Notes under the pieces: generated by a model
The model's database searches: none
What the model saw: only the letters and a program-made list of their open reading frames with translations
What the model was told of the DNA's origin: nothing
From: Campylorhamphus procurvoides
Taxonomy: Eukaryota > Chordata > Aves > Passeriformes > Dendrocolaptidae
Direction of reading: 5' to 3'
Assembly (NCBI GenBank): GCA_013396655.1
Contig: WBMV01004760.1
Location: 949,910-1,013,909 of the forward strand
Length of the DNA: 64,000 bases
In this document: positions 29,746-41,529 of the stretch, one piece after another
Layout of the letters: each line of letters begins with the position of its first letter
How positions within the stretch are numbered: the first letter of the stretch is position 1
Translations under genes and position numbers: made by a program

Positions 29746-32700
29746 GCTGCTCGTATGTTTGATGACAGCATGAGAGTTTTGTGGGTAGTATCCATTTTGT
29801 TTCTGAAATTGTATCTGCAAAGGCAGACAGGAACCAATAATTTGCTCATCTAGTTCTGCCTCTAGTGTATTATTAAAATAGTAGTTGTGATTTTCCAACT
29901 AAATTCCAATTAAGCTTAGGTCAGATCCTGAAACTTACACATGATGAAGAAACGGTGTGCAGAAGGACAGCTGGACCAGAGCAAGAGCCACCAGCTCCCA
30001 GCAGGCCAAGGAGCATCCCCCTTCCATGGACACCTTCTGAGCTCTGCACAGTTCCCACAGATGGAAAAGGGAGCTGTGTTTCCTCAGAATTGCCTACATC
30101 AAGGCCTCTGTTTCTGCTGATTAAAGAAACACTTAAAGTAGCAGGATGAGAGATTATACAGTTTCATTTAAACATGTACTATTAACACTATATATTACAA
30201 AATTCAGGATGTATCTTTCTTATGCAAACAAATTCTAAAACTGTATATTTCTGTCTCCCTGTAAGTAGTTTTTCTTATTTAGAGGGTAAATTACAGAAAT
30301 ATGATTTGCACTCAGTTTATGCAGTTCACTTAAGCATTTTTAAATTGAAATGTACTTGAGCTTCTAAGCAATCCATAGAGGCTTCCTTGCCCTGATGTTA
30401 TTACCAGCTGTCTACATTTTATGGCCATTTTGCTCTATCTCGCTAGAGGAAATCCGAGGGCTCACTCTGGGGAATTTTGTGTATTGACCCAAATGTTTTG
30501 ATTTTCTTTTTTATGGTGAACTTTACATTAACTTGTATAATTGATGTGGTTTTGGACTACATAGACATTTGATATTGGCTAGAGAAGCTTGTGATGTGAG
30601 GAGCACACTCATCTTCCTGGTAGTTGCCGTGATGTGAGCCCTAAGAGTCAGTGCAGCTCTTGCAGGGCTCCAGGCTCAGTTACAGGTGAGCTGCACTTGA
30701 CTTGGAAGAATCAAGTCAATACATGTGTGCACAAATGGTGTAGACATGGGAGTGTCTGCTCATAACTGCTTTGGGGCTTGTTTTACCTTCTTTAAACTAT
30801 GCCAAGTGTCCCTGGCGACTCCAAGGAGTGCTTCAGCAGGTGAGAGCCCCTTTACACAAGGAGATGCCCTTTTTCTTGGAACAAAGCAAGTACAGAGGCC
30901 CAACAGTGAGGTATCAGGACAGCTGGTACCAACACAGGCATCTGGATACCCAGTCCCCTCAAGCCCTGATGCAGAAGTGAGATGTAAATCATGTCTCTTG
31001 AGCTCAGTGCTGACCAATCCCCCTTCCTGAGCAGTGGAGGATGCAAATACATCGCAACAAAGCTCAACCCCAGGGGCTGGGCTCTGTGTGAGTCTGTACC
31101 ACGGCCGTGGCACTGTGGGCTCTGCTTAGCCTGGTACCTTGTTCTTCTGTAGACATGGGACATCAGGGAATTCATTGGGAGCATGTTTGGTTCTTTGTTA
31201 TTTCTGTGAGAAAATAGCATAGTCACAGACAAGTGAAAGATCTGATGTCTGTTCAAGCTCCTGTCGAGAAATAGTGAATTGCAAATGACAATTCAAATAC
31301 AGGAATTCTGAGGAATGTACAAGGAAATACATATAATTTATCAAATAATGTATATCATTCATGGGGAAAATTTCTTAAGCATTTGATTCTATACTTCATT
31401 TAAAAAAGAAAAAAAAGTTACTTTTCCCTCGCAACACACAATGCTGTATTTGGAGCACTTGTGTTCTTTTTGGCATCTCCCAATCTGTGCACTACTTTAT
31501 TCAGCAAAGGATTATCCTGATTAAGAGTTGGAGTTCATACTTTGTGCATTCCTCTTCTATGGGAAGTGATTTATATTTTTAACACTGTATTTATTCCTAC
31601 CTTATTTACATAATTGGATTTTTTCAGTAATATTTTTCCTGCAGAAAGAATGTGAGAAATTGAATGTTTTGGCCAATTAGCCTACTTCATGTTAGTTTGG
31701 CAGTTTCTCAGTTTGATCAGAAACAGCAATTACATCAGGTTTTGTCTATACACTGCATATGTTCATTAGCAAGTATGGGGTGTGTGGGTTAAATATTATT
31801 TTCACTTGATTTATTATTTATGGCACAGCTCTTTTTGACTGTGTATGCATATATGTACATGCATATAAACACACACACACATATGTTATGTTATATAGAA
31901 AGATGGCAGTGTGTGGTAGTAAATACATTTCTTGGCATGAGCTTGGAATGTCAGCAGTAGTCATGAGTAGCAAATTTAATTCTTGCCAAGATATCATAAG
32001 AAGATAAGCAAATATTTAACATTATATATAGCCGTTTTATGGGCTGCAATCTGCACACATGTTCTCTTTATATTGCTTTTGTTGGGAGAGAGAGAACTTT
32101 TTCTTCAAATTAAGAATCTGCATTAAAATTCTGTATACCCAGGGGAAGTTGCCACCTCATGACTGCTTTTTTTTTTCTGAGAAAATTCTTCCTGTTAGTG
32201 ATGGGAGTAAGCTCAGCTGAGGACAAAGGAAAATAGAGACAGTTTCTCTGGTGCTTCCCTGGGTCATATCGAAGTCCAAGCCTGTAGATACTTATGTATA
32301 TATTTAACTTTGGTACTTTGAGTACTCTTAATTATTCAAATGAAATTCCTCATGGCAGAGTAGTTAATCACAGGAAGAAATGCTTGGAGGTTTGGGTCTC
32401 AAGGCTGTTTTTCCTCTTCATCTGCACCATTTCAACTCTTTTGTATTCTCTTATAGCTCTCATGTGTGGGAGTAGTATACAATATCAAAGTAATAGCAAA
32501 ATATATCTTTGTGTTTTCTTCTGACTGTCTGTTGTTGATCTAAATATTCCTTTTCATTCAACTGCTTTAAAACACTTGTTAAATGGTAGAATGGTAGAAA
32601 TCTTATTTGAAACCTGCAATGGGGACGTTCATTGGAGGAGAATGAAATACAACATGTTACCATTTTTTATCTGCACTGTCATACATTCTTTAGGAAAAAA

Positions 32701-35529
32701 ATGTTAATGCTGGTTTAATATGCATGTAGTAATCAGAATCTTGCAAGCCATATGTGATGTTGGGACCCAGCTGGAGCATTTACAGGTATGCTTAATGCAA
32801 ACATTTAATCCTAGTTCATCTAGAGATGGTCTATTATAGAAACAAAAATGAAATATGGATAAAATAGTAACATTTCCTTCCTTAAACATATAAAATAATG
32901 AACTCTTAGTTTAGACACTTGTATTTATTTATTTACCTTTTAAGCTAGTGCTCTAAGGGAAATGAAGTGCTTATATTCTTCTTGCAGTGTGTTGCAAGTG
33001 GTTTGTGTGTCATTGTGGTAGGTAGCACAGAGCAAATGGGCTGCCATTTCAAATCACCTTCTAAGTACTTTTTAATATCTCTGGGAGATGAAGGGGAAAA
33101 TGGGGATTTTGTGATTTCCATCCTGATTTACAGACTGTATTTGCGTAGAATTTATTAAATGCTTCAGTATAATATTGAGTTTGCTTCGTCAGCTATTTAT
33201 TTGCAGAATTGCTGAGAAATGTTGCACATGCCTTTTGCGTTATTTTAAATGAACAGATTTGCTTTAAAAGAGGTTTTAATCTTTATCACATCTGTGGTAG
33301 ATTTACTACACTTCCTGTAAAACGTTTTCTAAGGTAATGATTATAACATTAACAAAGCCTACTTTTTGTGTGTCAGTCAACATGACTTGATTTTTTCCCC
33401 TCTTATTCATTAGTGGTTTTTTTTTGCTTTTTCCTAAAAATATTTACAACTTCAATGCATTTGAAAAAGTAAACTAGACAAGAAATATTTTAAGTAAACC
33501 ATCAAAGGTACTTGGATAGTAATATAAATTATAGTATTTGTTAAATTTTCATTCCAGCATACATTTAACTTTCTAGAGAAATTTTTAAAATCGAAGAAAA
33601 GAAAAATGGGTATATGCATTATTGCCTGCAGTTTAGAGTAGCCTTGTACTTTGGGTTCCACCTATGTTTTTACCTTTTCCAAGACTATATTGTAATAATT
33701 TCTGTATCTCTATTTTACAAGCACAAGTAAGAATACTCTATATGCAAATAGTATTGCATGCTGTGTTTGGCTAAATATTCTTATCACCCATCCATCTGGA
33801 TAGTTCATAAGGGAAAGTGCAGATTGTACATTCATTGTATGCAGTTTTCATACTAGAGAGAACTATTGCTCTTTTGCACTTGTCCAGGTTTTTGATGACC
33901 TGAGTTTTCTGCCATTACTTTCCCATCTGGAAATTCACTGCACCTTCCCATGGGCTGCCTCTTCCCCCACTGAGCAGCTCTGAAAGGTGCTGGTGGGGGA
34001 ACTGGCTGTCTTCCTGTTGCTGCAGAATGGCATGCTGTGATTTAAATAATTGATCCTTGAAACTCAGACCTTTCCTTTTTGGCAATAGATTATTCCTAAA
34101 TGAACCTTAATGAGCGTGCTGGCAGGTAGTTAACAGCAGCAAGGGCAATCATTCTGAGTATATGTCAGAGACATAGAACTTAGGAAAGTAAAATATAATG
34201 AGTTTTTTTGTCTTATCTGCAAGGATTGGAATAGAAACGAATGGATTTGAGGACCTCATGGACTACTGTTTATTTCTTTGATAAATGTTACAGCTTGTGC
34301 CACATGCCAGTGGAGCAGTCATTTTTCCTGGACATTTAAGTAGTTGTTTCATCTGACCCGTAAGCCTGAGCTCAGATTTAGCTAAACCTGGTACTTCCTC
34401 CAGTCCCAGTGTTTAACAAGTGTTGAGAATCCAGTTCCAAAACTGTTTACTTTGCGTGTTTGCTGACAAACTTCTGCTGGTTTTTTTTATTCTTGAGTCA
34501 AGCACCACCAACATCTGCACTTACCCCAAATAAAACTGCAAAATGCCCTCCTGAGAGACAGAATATTCCCCCTTCCTTCAGTGGCACTTGTTGTATCTTC
34601 CTGTGCTTGGGGTTAGACCCTGACATGGTCTTTCAGAGCAGGGGGGCTCTGCAGGGCAGTGGCAGTGGAGCCCTGGCCTGACACTGCTGGGGAAACCTCC
34701 TCCTCCCCTGCCAGAGCAGTAGCTTTGGGTCTGCCATGGCAGGTGTGAATGGTCCAGGCTGTACCCTAAGCCAGGCACCTGACAAACACCCTGAAACCCG
34801 TCCTATCAAACCCAGATTTTTTGGCCAGATGAACTGGAGTGGCAGTAATTCAGCACTCTAAGTACTGCAAGGCTCTGCTGGAGCTTGGCTCAGTTTTGTA
34901 CTTGTTAAAGCTTTCTCAAAGGGTGTTTTGGGTTGAATTTTTCTTGGGAATTGGAGTAATATGGGAGTGAAGACAAGATGCCTCAAACAGGGCAGTGACA
35001 AATGCAAAAAGAAACAGTGAAAAATGAGGAGACAAGGATCTTAAGGAAAAATCATAATAAACATCACATACAGGCTACCCACTTATGCCAGCTCAGCTTT
35101 CGGGGTGTTTTTCTAGACTCTTTTAATATATAGCACAGGCTTCCCTTCAGTTAGGAAAAACATTAAAAATATATTAATCATCCTTAAACAAAAAAACATG
35201 TGTGTGAATGACAGGGGAAAAGCATGAAACATCAAAGTAGATGTTTCTGAATTTTGAATACTCTCTCCATGCCCTTCTCCCAGATTCCTAAAATTCACAG
35301 AACATCTCTGAAATGCCCAGGCCTGACAGTGGTGCCTGTGAGCCACAGCACTGGCACCAGGGCAGCCAGGCACCAGCCCACCTGCAGGGTCAGGTACCCT
35401 GGGTGTTTGGAAGATGATGCCCCCACTCCTTACCCTCTGCATCTAAATAATACAGATTCAGGTCAGTGTCCTTGGGTAGAGGACTGTGTTTTCTCTTGCA
35501 GCAGATGAAATGGAGTGAGCAGATGAAAT
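29746..35529. other. Intergenic, no gene seen
   Basis: The sequence is AT-rich and unique, with a short CA run and a TATG-rich stretch near 31845-31900. The longest frame (30852-31256, - strand) has no recognisable domain. A slightly GC-richer interval at 30.6-31.1 kb and one at 34.6-34.8 kb show nothing identifiable. Confidence 0.65.
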
Positions 35530-36010
35530 GTGCTTTTGGAATGAAGCAGCAATATGACCTTTAGCTTGCCTTTTTTGTGGCGAGTTGTTTGTCATCCACT
35601 GCAACAGCATTCAGTGAGGGAAGGGACAAGAATGCAGCAGGGTAATGTGAACAAACCTATTCGCATGCAACCTGTGGATATCTAAACAAGCTGAATTGGG
35701 GCTGTAAATGTAGAGCAGTTGCTGTGTGCGCCAAAGTGGCCCTTGTTCACCAACAGATCTCTGTTTATGCAACATTAAAGCAAATCAGGATTAGAACCCC
35801 AATACTTGCAGCACTGTAAAAAAGGTGAATGGTCCCTATTCCAACAAACTGCCTGGCTAAGGCTTTGCACAGCGACCTGTGTTAACTGCAATGCCCTGAT
35901 TTAGGAAGACTTAAACATGCATTTTATCTGGCCTCTATTCAGGCAATGTGGGCAATTTAAACAGCTGCTTCAATGGACATGCTGAGGATGCTTTCTGAAT
36001 TAGGTCCCAG
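35530..36010. promoter_or_regulatory. Possible conserved noncoding element
   Basis: Balanced-composition unique sequence without simple repeats or coding frames, carrying CATTAAAGCAAATCA and GGCAATTTAAACAGCTG type words. It resembles vertebrate conserved noncoding sequence in texture only. This is a weak call. Confidence 0.2.
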
Positions 36011-36645
36011 TCATACTGTCAGAGTGAAGAGATAGGAAGAAAAAGCAAACTGGAAGGGGGAAAAAAAGGATTTCCGGGTAGAAATTTGAAAATGCTCAAT
36101 AGATACTGCCCTTCGAAAAAAGGGGAGACTGATGCCAGAGGAACATACTCTTGAGTTGAGTGTAGAAGAAAACACATTTTGAGAATTTCTGCTTACTTTG
36201 GTTATTGTCATCTGCTTGATATAATATTTTTCTGAGAAAAAAGTTTTCAGAAAAGCATCTCAGAGCTAGTTTAAGGTTAAGATTTGACTGGAATGAGAAA
36301 CTAATATGTGAAATGAACAACTAGGTGCTGCCTTCAACAAGAAGGAGAGCAGTTTAATAAAACATCAGAGCACGTAAATGAGGCTATGGGGATCTCTTGT
36401 CACTTTGTGTGAGCTTTCCTCCCGCATATAAACCACAGCAATCCCTGGAGACTCCCACTCCATCCCAAAGGTAAAGATGCTGCACCATGGCAGCCTTGTG
36501 ACAATTTATGAGCAATGGTTAGAGAGGATAGGTCAAAAAGCTGTATTTCACCGTGGGAGCAGAAGTGCTGAGCAGATGGGGGAGGTAATTCCCCAGCCTT
36601 GAGCCACCTTTGAGATAGTCCAATCTCTTGGAGCTTCCCATTGGT

Positions 36646-37200
36646 TTAGAAGGCCCCCTGTGCCAGGCAACCAACTCTTGCAGAATATATTGCTTTTTCT
36701 ATGGTGCTCCTCTGGCAGAGATCAAAGAAATCAACACCCAGTCCTCCCCCAGTACTACAGATCCTCAGGCCACTGTGCAGAGCAAACATCCCCTTTCCCT
36801 CTTTCGATTTTCTCAGACATGCAGAACTATTCTTAGAAATCCTGTTTCTGGCCTCATTATCTACTTTGTCTATCTTGTATTGTAGCACTTTATTTTCCTT
36901 GAGCAACATATTAAACATGCCAACATATCCAACACAGCTAATTTGCAGACCAGCAAACTTGTTTTCAGCACCTTCTAATCTCTTAGAAAAAGACTCCGCT
37001 TTATTTTCCATAGCAGAGCCAGTCTGGGAGGAGTCTGCTCTTTCATGGATCAAACTGTGTTCAGCAGCACTACTGCAGCATGTCTAATATACCCATCTGC
37101 CACACAGGACTGGCAAGAATGGATACAATTCCCTTTACTGTAGGCTGCTGAACTGCTTGGGTGGTGTTGGAAGTTTGTTTTTCAAACATGATGAAAACAG
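36646..37200 (-). pseudogene. Relic of an L1/Tx1-like LINE ORF1 (coiled-coil region)
   Basis: A 135-residue frame on the - strand (37053 to 36646) has a charged coiled-coil segment (about residues 15-72). It includes LEGAENKFAGLQ and LLKENKVLQYKIDKVDNEAR, which closely resemble the coiled-coil end of L1/Tx1-type ORF1 proteins (ENKxLQxKIDDLENRxRRNN pattern). About 50 residues later comes IEKAIYSA, at the spacing where those proteins have IERAHR. Upstream, in another frame, QQPTVKGIVSIL (37070-37267 frame) resembles the N-terminal QPTLxDIL motif, which implies one frameshift near 37060. No ORF2 is seen nearby. The opposite strand is open too, so an open frame alone proves little. I treat this as an old LINE remnant, not a gene. 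Confidence 0.5.
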
Positions 37201-37354
37201 AAGTCCTGCTTACCCCTTCTTCAAGTGTCACCTCAGCAATCATAGGAAACTTCCAAAAGAGGAGCATTCAGAGAGAAGTGACTGACAGTCTCTCCCTTCC
37301 CTATGAGCTGATGGGGAGGAAGAAGTGACCCTTGGGCCCGTGTTTTTGAAAGTA

Positions 37355-37560
37355 TGATAGCTTAAAAAAAGAACTAGATGCATTGATGGAGTCCTTCAGG
37401 GACTGTTAAAACTATGGTCCAGGTGAAGCCCCCAGCTCTGGATGTCCTTATGCCACCTTATGACTGGAATTTGTGAGAGCAAATGTTGGAGGGAGTGCCA
37501 CTGCACACACGACAAGTATATCTTCAGATGAGTCCTGTCCTTGTCTGCCAGGGGCTGCTG
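37355..37560 (+). mobile_element. Ancient CR1/L3-like LINE 3'-end remnant
   Basis: AACTAGATGCATTGATGGAG and the following CTGGATGTCC, TGCCAC and GGAGGGAGTGCC words appear in the order I know from the 3' region of old amniote CR1/L3 elements (AAACTAGATAAATTCATGGA type). Identity is low and the final tail is not recognisable, so the limits are approximate. Confidence 0.4.
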
Positions 37561-39029
37561 TCAGAGGCAGAACAGAGCTGGGTGAATCTGGGATCTGATC
37601 CAGTACTGGCACCCTTATATGAAATATACTGTTAGAAACACACACCCCTGTTTACCATCCTCCTGGATGGTGTTGTAGAAGACCTCAGAGACTGGAGAGC
37701 ACCAGGAAATCAAAACTTGTGCTGCAGGGCATAGTGCCTGTAACTATAGGTCTAAAAATTCCTGTAATGCATCCAGTATTCTCTGCTGCTCCTCTCATCT
37801 TGTTCAGTCTCTGAAGAAAAAGACAAATGTGCTTTTCTCTCTATGCTAATTGGAGTGCGGAAGGAGATAGCTGGTAAAACCTTCTGATAAGATTTAGACA
37901 GAGGTGTCAGCAATTCCCAAGAAGATGTGGAACATAAAATGCAAAGCTTTTCCCAGAAGAGCGATTTCTAGCCACACTGCTAATTCTGCAAGGCAAATGC
38001 AAGAGAAGTGCTTACTGTTTACTCTCTCAAATAAACTTCAAATGCAGGGCAGACCTCCTTTACTCCCTGGGTGGAGGCAGCGACATTGCTGTAGTGTCTA
38101 ATTTGTGCATCTCTCCTATAGCATGTTTTACTTTCTAATTTATGGGTTGTCATTTGTTATGCAGTTTCCCTGTTTCCAGACCTTCCACACAGCACATGGC
38201 TAATGAGCTCATTTTCCCTGCACACAGGTATTGATAAATGCTGGGCAGGCAGCAGGCTGCCCTTTACAGTGACACTTCCTCCCAATAAAAGCTGTAATGG
38301 CAGCAGATGTATTGTAGAATCAAATGGGATCAATATGTTCTGCTCAGACTGAAGACAGTTAGGCTTACACTGAGTAAAGCAGAGGTGAATTCCAAAAGAG
38401 ATGTTCCAGGTCTCGTATAATGGGGATTATGAGACCACTGAGTCATATAAGATATTTTAAAGCCTATTCAGCAAGCTTGCTGGCAAGTGTGCTGCATATT
38501 CAGCTATCAAAAGGCCAGTGGTGTGGAGTCTGTCCCGATAACTTCCTTGTTTACTGTGATACTGAATACAGGAGTATCCCCAAGAGCCTTGGAGAGTGCT
38601 ACAGGAACAGCCCTCTGCCCACCCTGCCTATGTGGGCATCGCCTTTCCTGTGGCATTCCTGTCAAAATCGGAACCTGCCACAAGTGGCTCATTTTCCATG
38701 AGTGATGAGGCTTTGAAAGGAAGATATAAAAAGAGTTAATGGAAGCAGGGGAATGTTTCTGAGTCAGTTGGCCATGTAAAGTTTGAGTGGGGCTTCCCAA
38801 ACATAACTTCCAATATTTGAGTTAAGTGAATTAACAAGGAGCTATTGAAGCGAGGAGCAATGAACGCTGGATATTTGGCTGCCACGATGTGGTTTTGATC
38901 ATAAGCATGTTGGAAGGACCGTACAAATTTCTTTTCTGTACTAAAAATCCCAAAATACCCAATATGTATTTCAGTTTGTTGTTTGTTTTTTTTAAATATT
39001 TTCAACTTGTGAGATAAACTACAATTAAC
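37561..39029. other. Intergenic, no gene seen
   Basis: Unique sequence with short chance frames only. The stretch 38190-38330 is repeat-free, with CTAATGAGCTCATT and TATTGATAAATG words, and might be a small regulatory element. The evidence is insufficient for a separate entry. Confidence 0.6.
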
Positions 39030-39380
39030 TTTTTATTTTTTTTTAATTGATTTTGCTCATTCTCTCAGCACTCCTTTCTTGTGCATGATCTAATTCTATC
39101 TGCTTTCCTGATGGTAAATGAAAACATCTTGGGAATGCAATATAGGCACAGGCACAAAGTTTAAAAGCAAGGAATGATCAAAGACAGTACTGGCTAACCA
39201 CTGAACAATTTCTAATTAGCTTTCAGCTGTCTTTATAGAGAGCAAACTGAATGATAAGGAGTAATTATTCATACAGAGGCCACATAATTTAGACAAATAA
39301 CTTGCAGAACACAATGATCAAGCTGCATTTCAATCTCTTTTTCAATTAAACATCATATTTGTAATTGAGAGGGAGGATTC
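39030..39380. promoter_or_regulatory. Candidate conserved enhancer with TCF and homeodomain sites
   Basis: An AT-rich unique block with a TCF/LEF-type ATCAAAG (39177-39183), TAATTA at 39213-39218 and 39262-39267, an E-box CAGCTG (39224-39229), and further ATGATCAAG and AATTAAAC words. Site density is high, and no repeat or coding signature is present. A TCF site near a WNT gene would fit feedback regulation. Both the enhancer role and the target are inference. Confidence 0.35.
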
Positions 39381-40429
39381 TTCTGGTTTCAAAAGGAGGG
39401 ATGCTGTAAACTATAGGAATTAGAGAGACAAAACCAATAACTCACCTGGTTATCTAGATAAATCCTAGCCAAACATGGCATTCCTTCCTTGCTGCATCAT
39501 TGCGAAGGACGAGCCTTGCCCCAGTGAAGCTGGGATATCTTTCTCTGTCTCAAAGGAGACGTGAAATATTCTAGGTGGTTTTGCCCTGTGTTGCGTTACT
39601 TGCAGCAAGTGTTGCACAGTTAATTTGCTTTCAGCATATATTGTAAAAGCCACTAGACCCCCAAGTTCAGTGCAGAATTTAACCATCTCTTTTTCCAGGA
39701 TATGAGCATATATTTGTTTGGGTGGCACTTAATTAGTTTTATTCTTTCTGGGGTTTTAGAGATTTCTGTGTCCTTCCTGATGTTTGTAACACTTCCTAAT
39801 TAAGGTATCATGCATATTTAGTTAATGTGCTGTGTAATCCCTCTCAGAGATATGAATAAAGATGTTAAATAAAATGTGTTCTAGTGTTTATCCAGCCATC
39901 ACTCTCTCTTTGCCTTTATAAAGACATTTATGACAACACAATATACCTATTGCATTTTTTCTCTAACTTAATGTTATGATGCTATACCAGTCTTGGCTGT
40001 TTTTAATGGAATCTTCCCCAAATTGCAATCAAGAGTCTGATATTAAGAATCTGGAATTTTGTATATAATTGAATTCTTTAGAATCTAATTGAACTTGTGC
40101 AATTTGTTTTTGTCAGCTTGTACAAAGCAGCGTTAACGATTTTCCCCACTTACAGATTTAGTTGCCGCTCATTATTGCACGCCATCATGGCAAGGCTCTT
40201 CATTATCTATTTGGTTGATTGTTTCATTTCTAAAGGTAGATTTATTGCACCATCCTTGCATCTTTCCCTCCCTTTCAATGATTAGCTTTGCTTTCCTGCT
40301 CCTCCCACAACTTGTTGCCAATTCCCACTCTGATTAATCTTTAGAAAATACTCAGTTGTTCCTCAGAATTCAACTGATACTGAAATATTTTTTCTGTTTA
40401 GTAAATATTAATTCTCCTTATTAATACAG
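39381..40429. other. Intergenic, no gene seen
   Basis: AT-rich unique sequence with only short chance frames on both strands. No repeat or regulatory block stands out. Confidence 0.6.
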
Positions 40430-40570
40430 CATGCTTGGGGAAAGAGTAATACCATATTAAAAACTATTAATGTATTAATGTGAAATGAATTCTCAGAAAG
40501 CAGTAATTAATTTCAAATTCTAATGAGACCAGTTAATTTTGTTTCTGAAATTGATCAGTTTTGGTTTCGC
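40430..40570. promoter_or_regulatory. Candidate conserved noncoding element beside LINE relic
   Basis: A run of TAAT-type words (ATTAATGTATTAATG, GTAATTAATTTC, CTAATGAG, AGTTAATTT) occurs within 140 bases, ending about 270 bases before the LINE reverse-transcriptase relic. The composition is typical of homeodomain-bound enhancers, but simple AT-richness can mimic this. Confidence 0.3.
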
Positions 40571-40837
40571 ATTCATAGATATAGTGATAGATATAGAATC
40601 GATCTTCTATTTATGATGTTCCTGAGAACACTCGCTGAAAGTAACTTATTTTAAAGATTTATTTTTTTTATCGGTACAATCTCACCTTTTAAAGGCTCTT
40701 CATGAATGCAATATGATGAAAAATCATGGGAAAACAGAGTGGTGTTTGAGGATGCAAGTATGGTTTAGATGAACAGTGAAAATACTTGTAGTGCAGGCTG
40801 GGTTTTCACTGTGTTAAGGGAACCAGGGACTTTACAT

Positions 40838-41290
40838 AAACTCCAACCAGCACAGAATGTGGCTGCCAGGTTTCTTATGAAAAGGAGATGACAGGAGCAC
40901 ATTCGATTTATTTTGAAAATGTATTGGCTGCCAGTCAAATACCATACTGGTTTTGAAATTGCTTTCCTTGTTTGTAAGGTGTTACACAGTCCCAGCCTAT
41001 CTCTTTGACAGTCTTTGTCTTCACATTCCTGGTCAATCTCTGTGATTTACTCAGTTCCAAGAGTCCTCTAAAGACCAAAGACTTTAATTTTTTCCTGACA
41101 GCTTTTTATACAGCAGTTATTAAGATTGTCCCTGATTTGTACTGCAGCCCTGACTCGGGGAATGTCCCCGACGCAGCGGAGCAGTCGCTCTGGTTGGAGG
41201 CTGGGCACAAAGCTGAGTGCCCTGCTGAATCAATCTCCCACTCTGGCATTGCCTTCAGCAGTTTTACAATTCCCAGAGTAAGAGAAGAAT
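40838..41290 (+). pseudogene. Relic of an L2/CR1-clade LINE reverse transcriptase C-terminal region
   Basis: The + strand frame starting at 40838 reads KLQPAQNVAARFLMKRR, a stop, then QEHIRFILKMYWLPVKYHTG and FEIAFLVCKVLHSPSLSL. This is the characteristic pattern KLQxVQNAAARLL ... HIxPxLxxLHWLPVxxRIxFKxxxLVxKxLHxxxPxYL of L2/CR1/Rex-type elements. Further stops and probable frameshifts interrupt it. The pattern then weakens through VPRVL, RPKT and a degraded tail towards about 41290. No upstream RT catalytic motif is seen, so it is 5'-truncated. This clade was active long before the bird radiation, so such readable similarity is notable. It is a remnant and not a working gene. Confidence 0.65.
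41155..41171. repeat. Perfect inverted repeat in a CpG-rich spot
   Basis: TCGGGGA and TCCCCGA form a perfect 7-base inverted repeat around ATG, with five CpGs in the surrounding 35 bases of an AT-rich region. The core GGGGAATGTCCCC is close to, but does not match, an NF-kappaB-type palindrome. It lies within the decayed part of the LINE relic. Confidence 0.6.
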
Positions 41291-41373
41291 CAGGCTTTTC
41301 CATGTTTAAAAGTTAAATCCAAAGTGGTAACTTCTTTTTCCAGTTTAACGTTTCTGATGCATTGAGTGTGCTT

Positions 41374-41419
41374 TAAAAAAAAACCCACCCCAAAACCACC
41401 AGAAAAAGACCCAAAACCG
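41374..41419 (+). repeat. A/C-rich low-complexity tract
   Basis: An A run followed by CCCACCCC, AAAACC and AAAGACCC units. It is similar in type to the tracts at 25380 and 60666 and lies about 110 bases upstream of the 124-bp tandem duplication. Confidence 0.8.
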
Positions 41420-41529
41420 CTGAGGGTTAGTTTTCTGTGCCAGTCATTGTGCAATATTTTCATGACAGCTGGTAGAAACACATTTTTTTGTCTCATGTAA
41501 AAGACTTCATCTGAGTTTTTTTTTTTTTT

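Noticed and set aside
31845..31900. Possible regulatory or Z-DNA element at the CA and TATG stretch
   Set aside because: The CA run is only about six units, so it is an ordinary short microsatellite.
36701..37087. 128-residue frame, + strand
   Set aside because: Antisense to the L1-like ORF1 relic. The - strand translation carries the recognisable pattern and this one does not.
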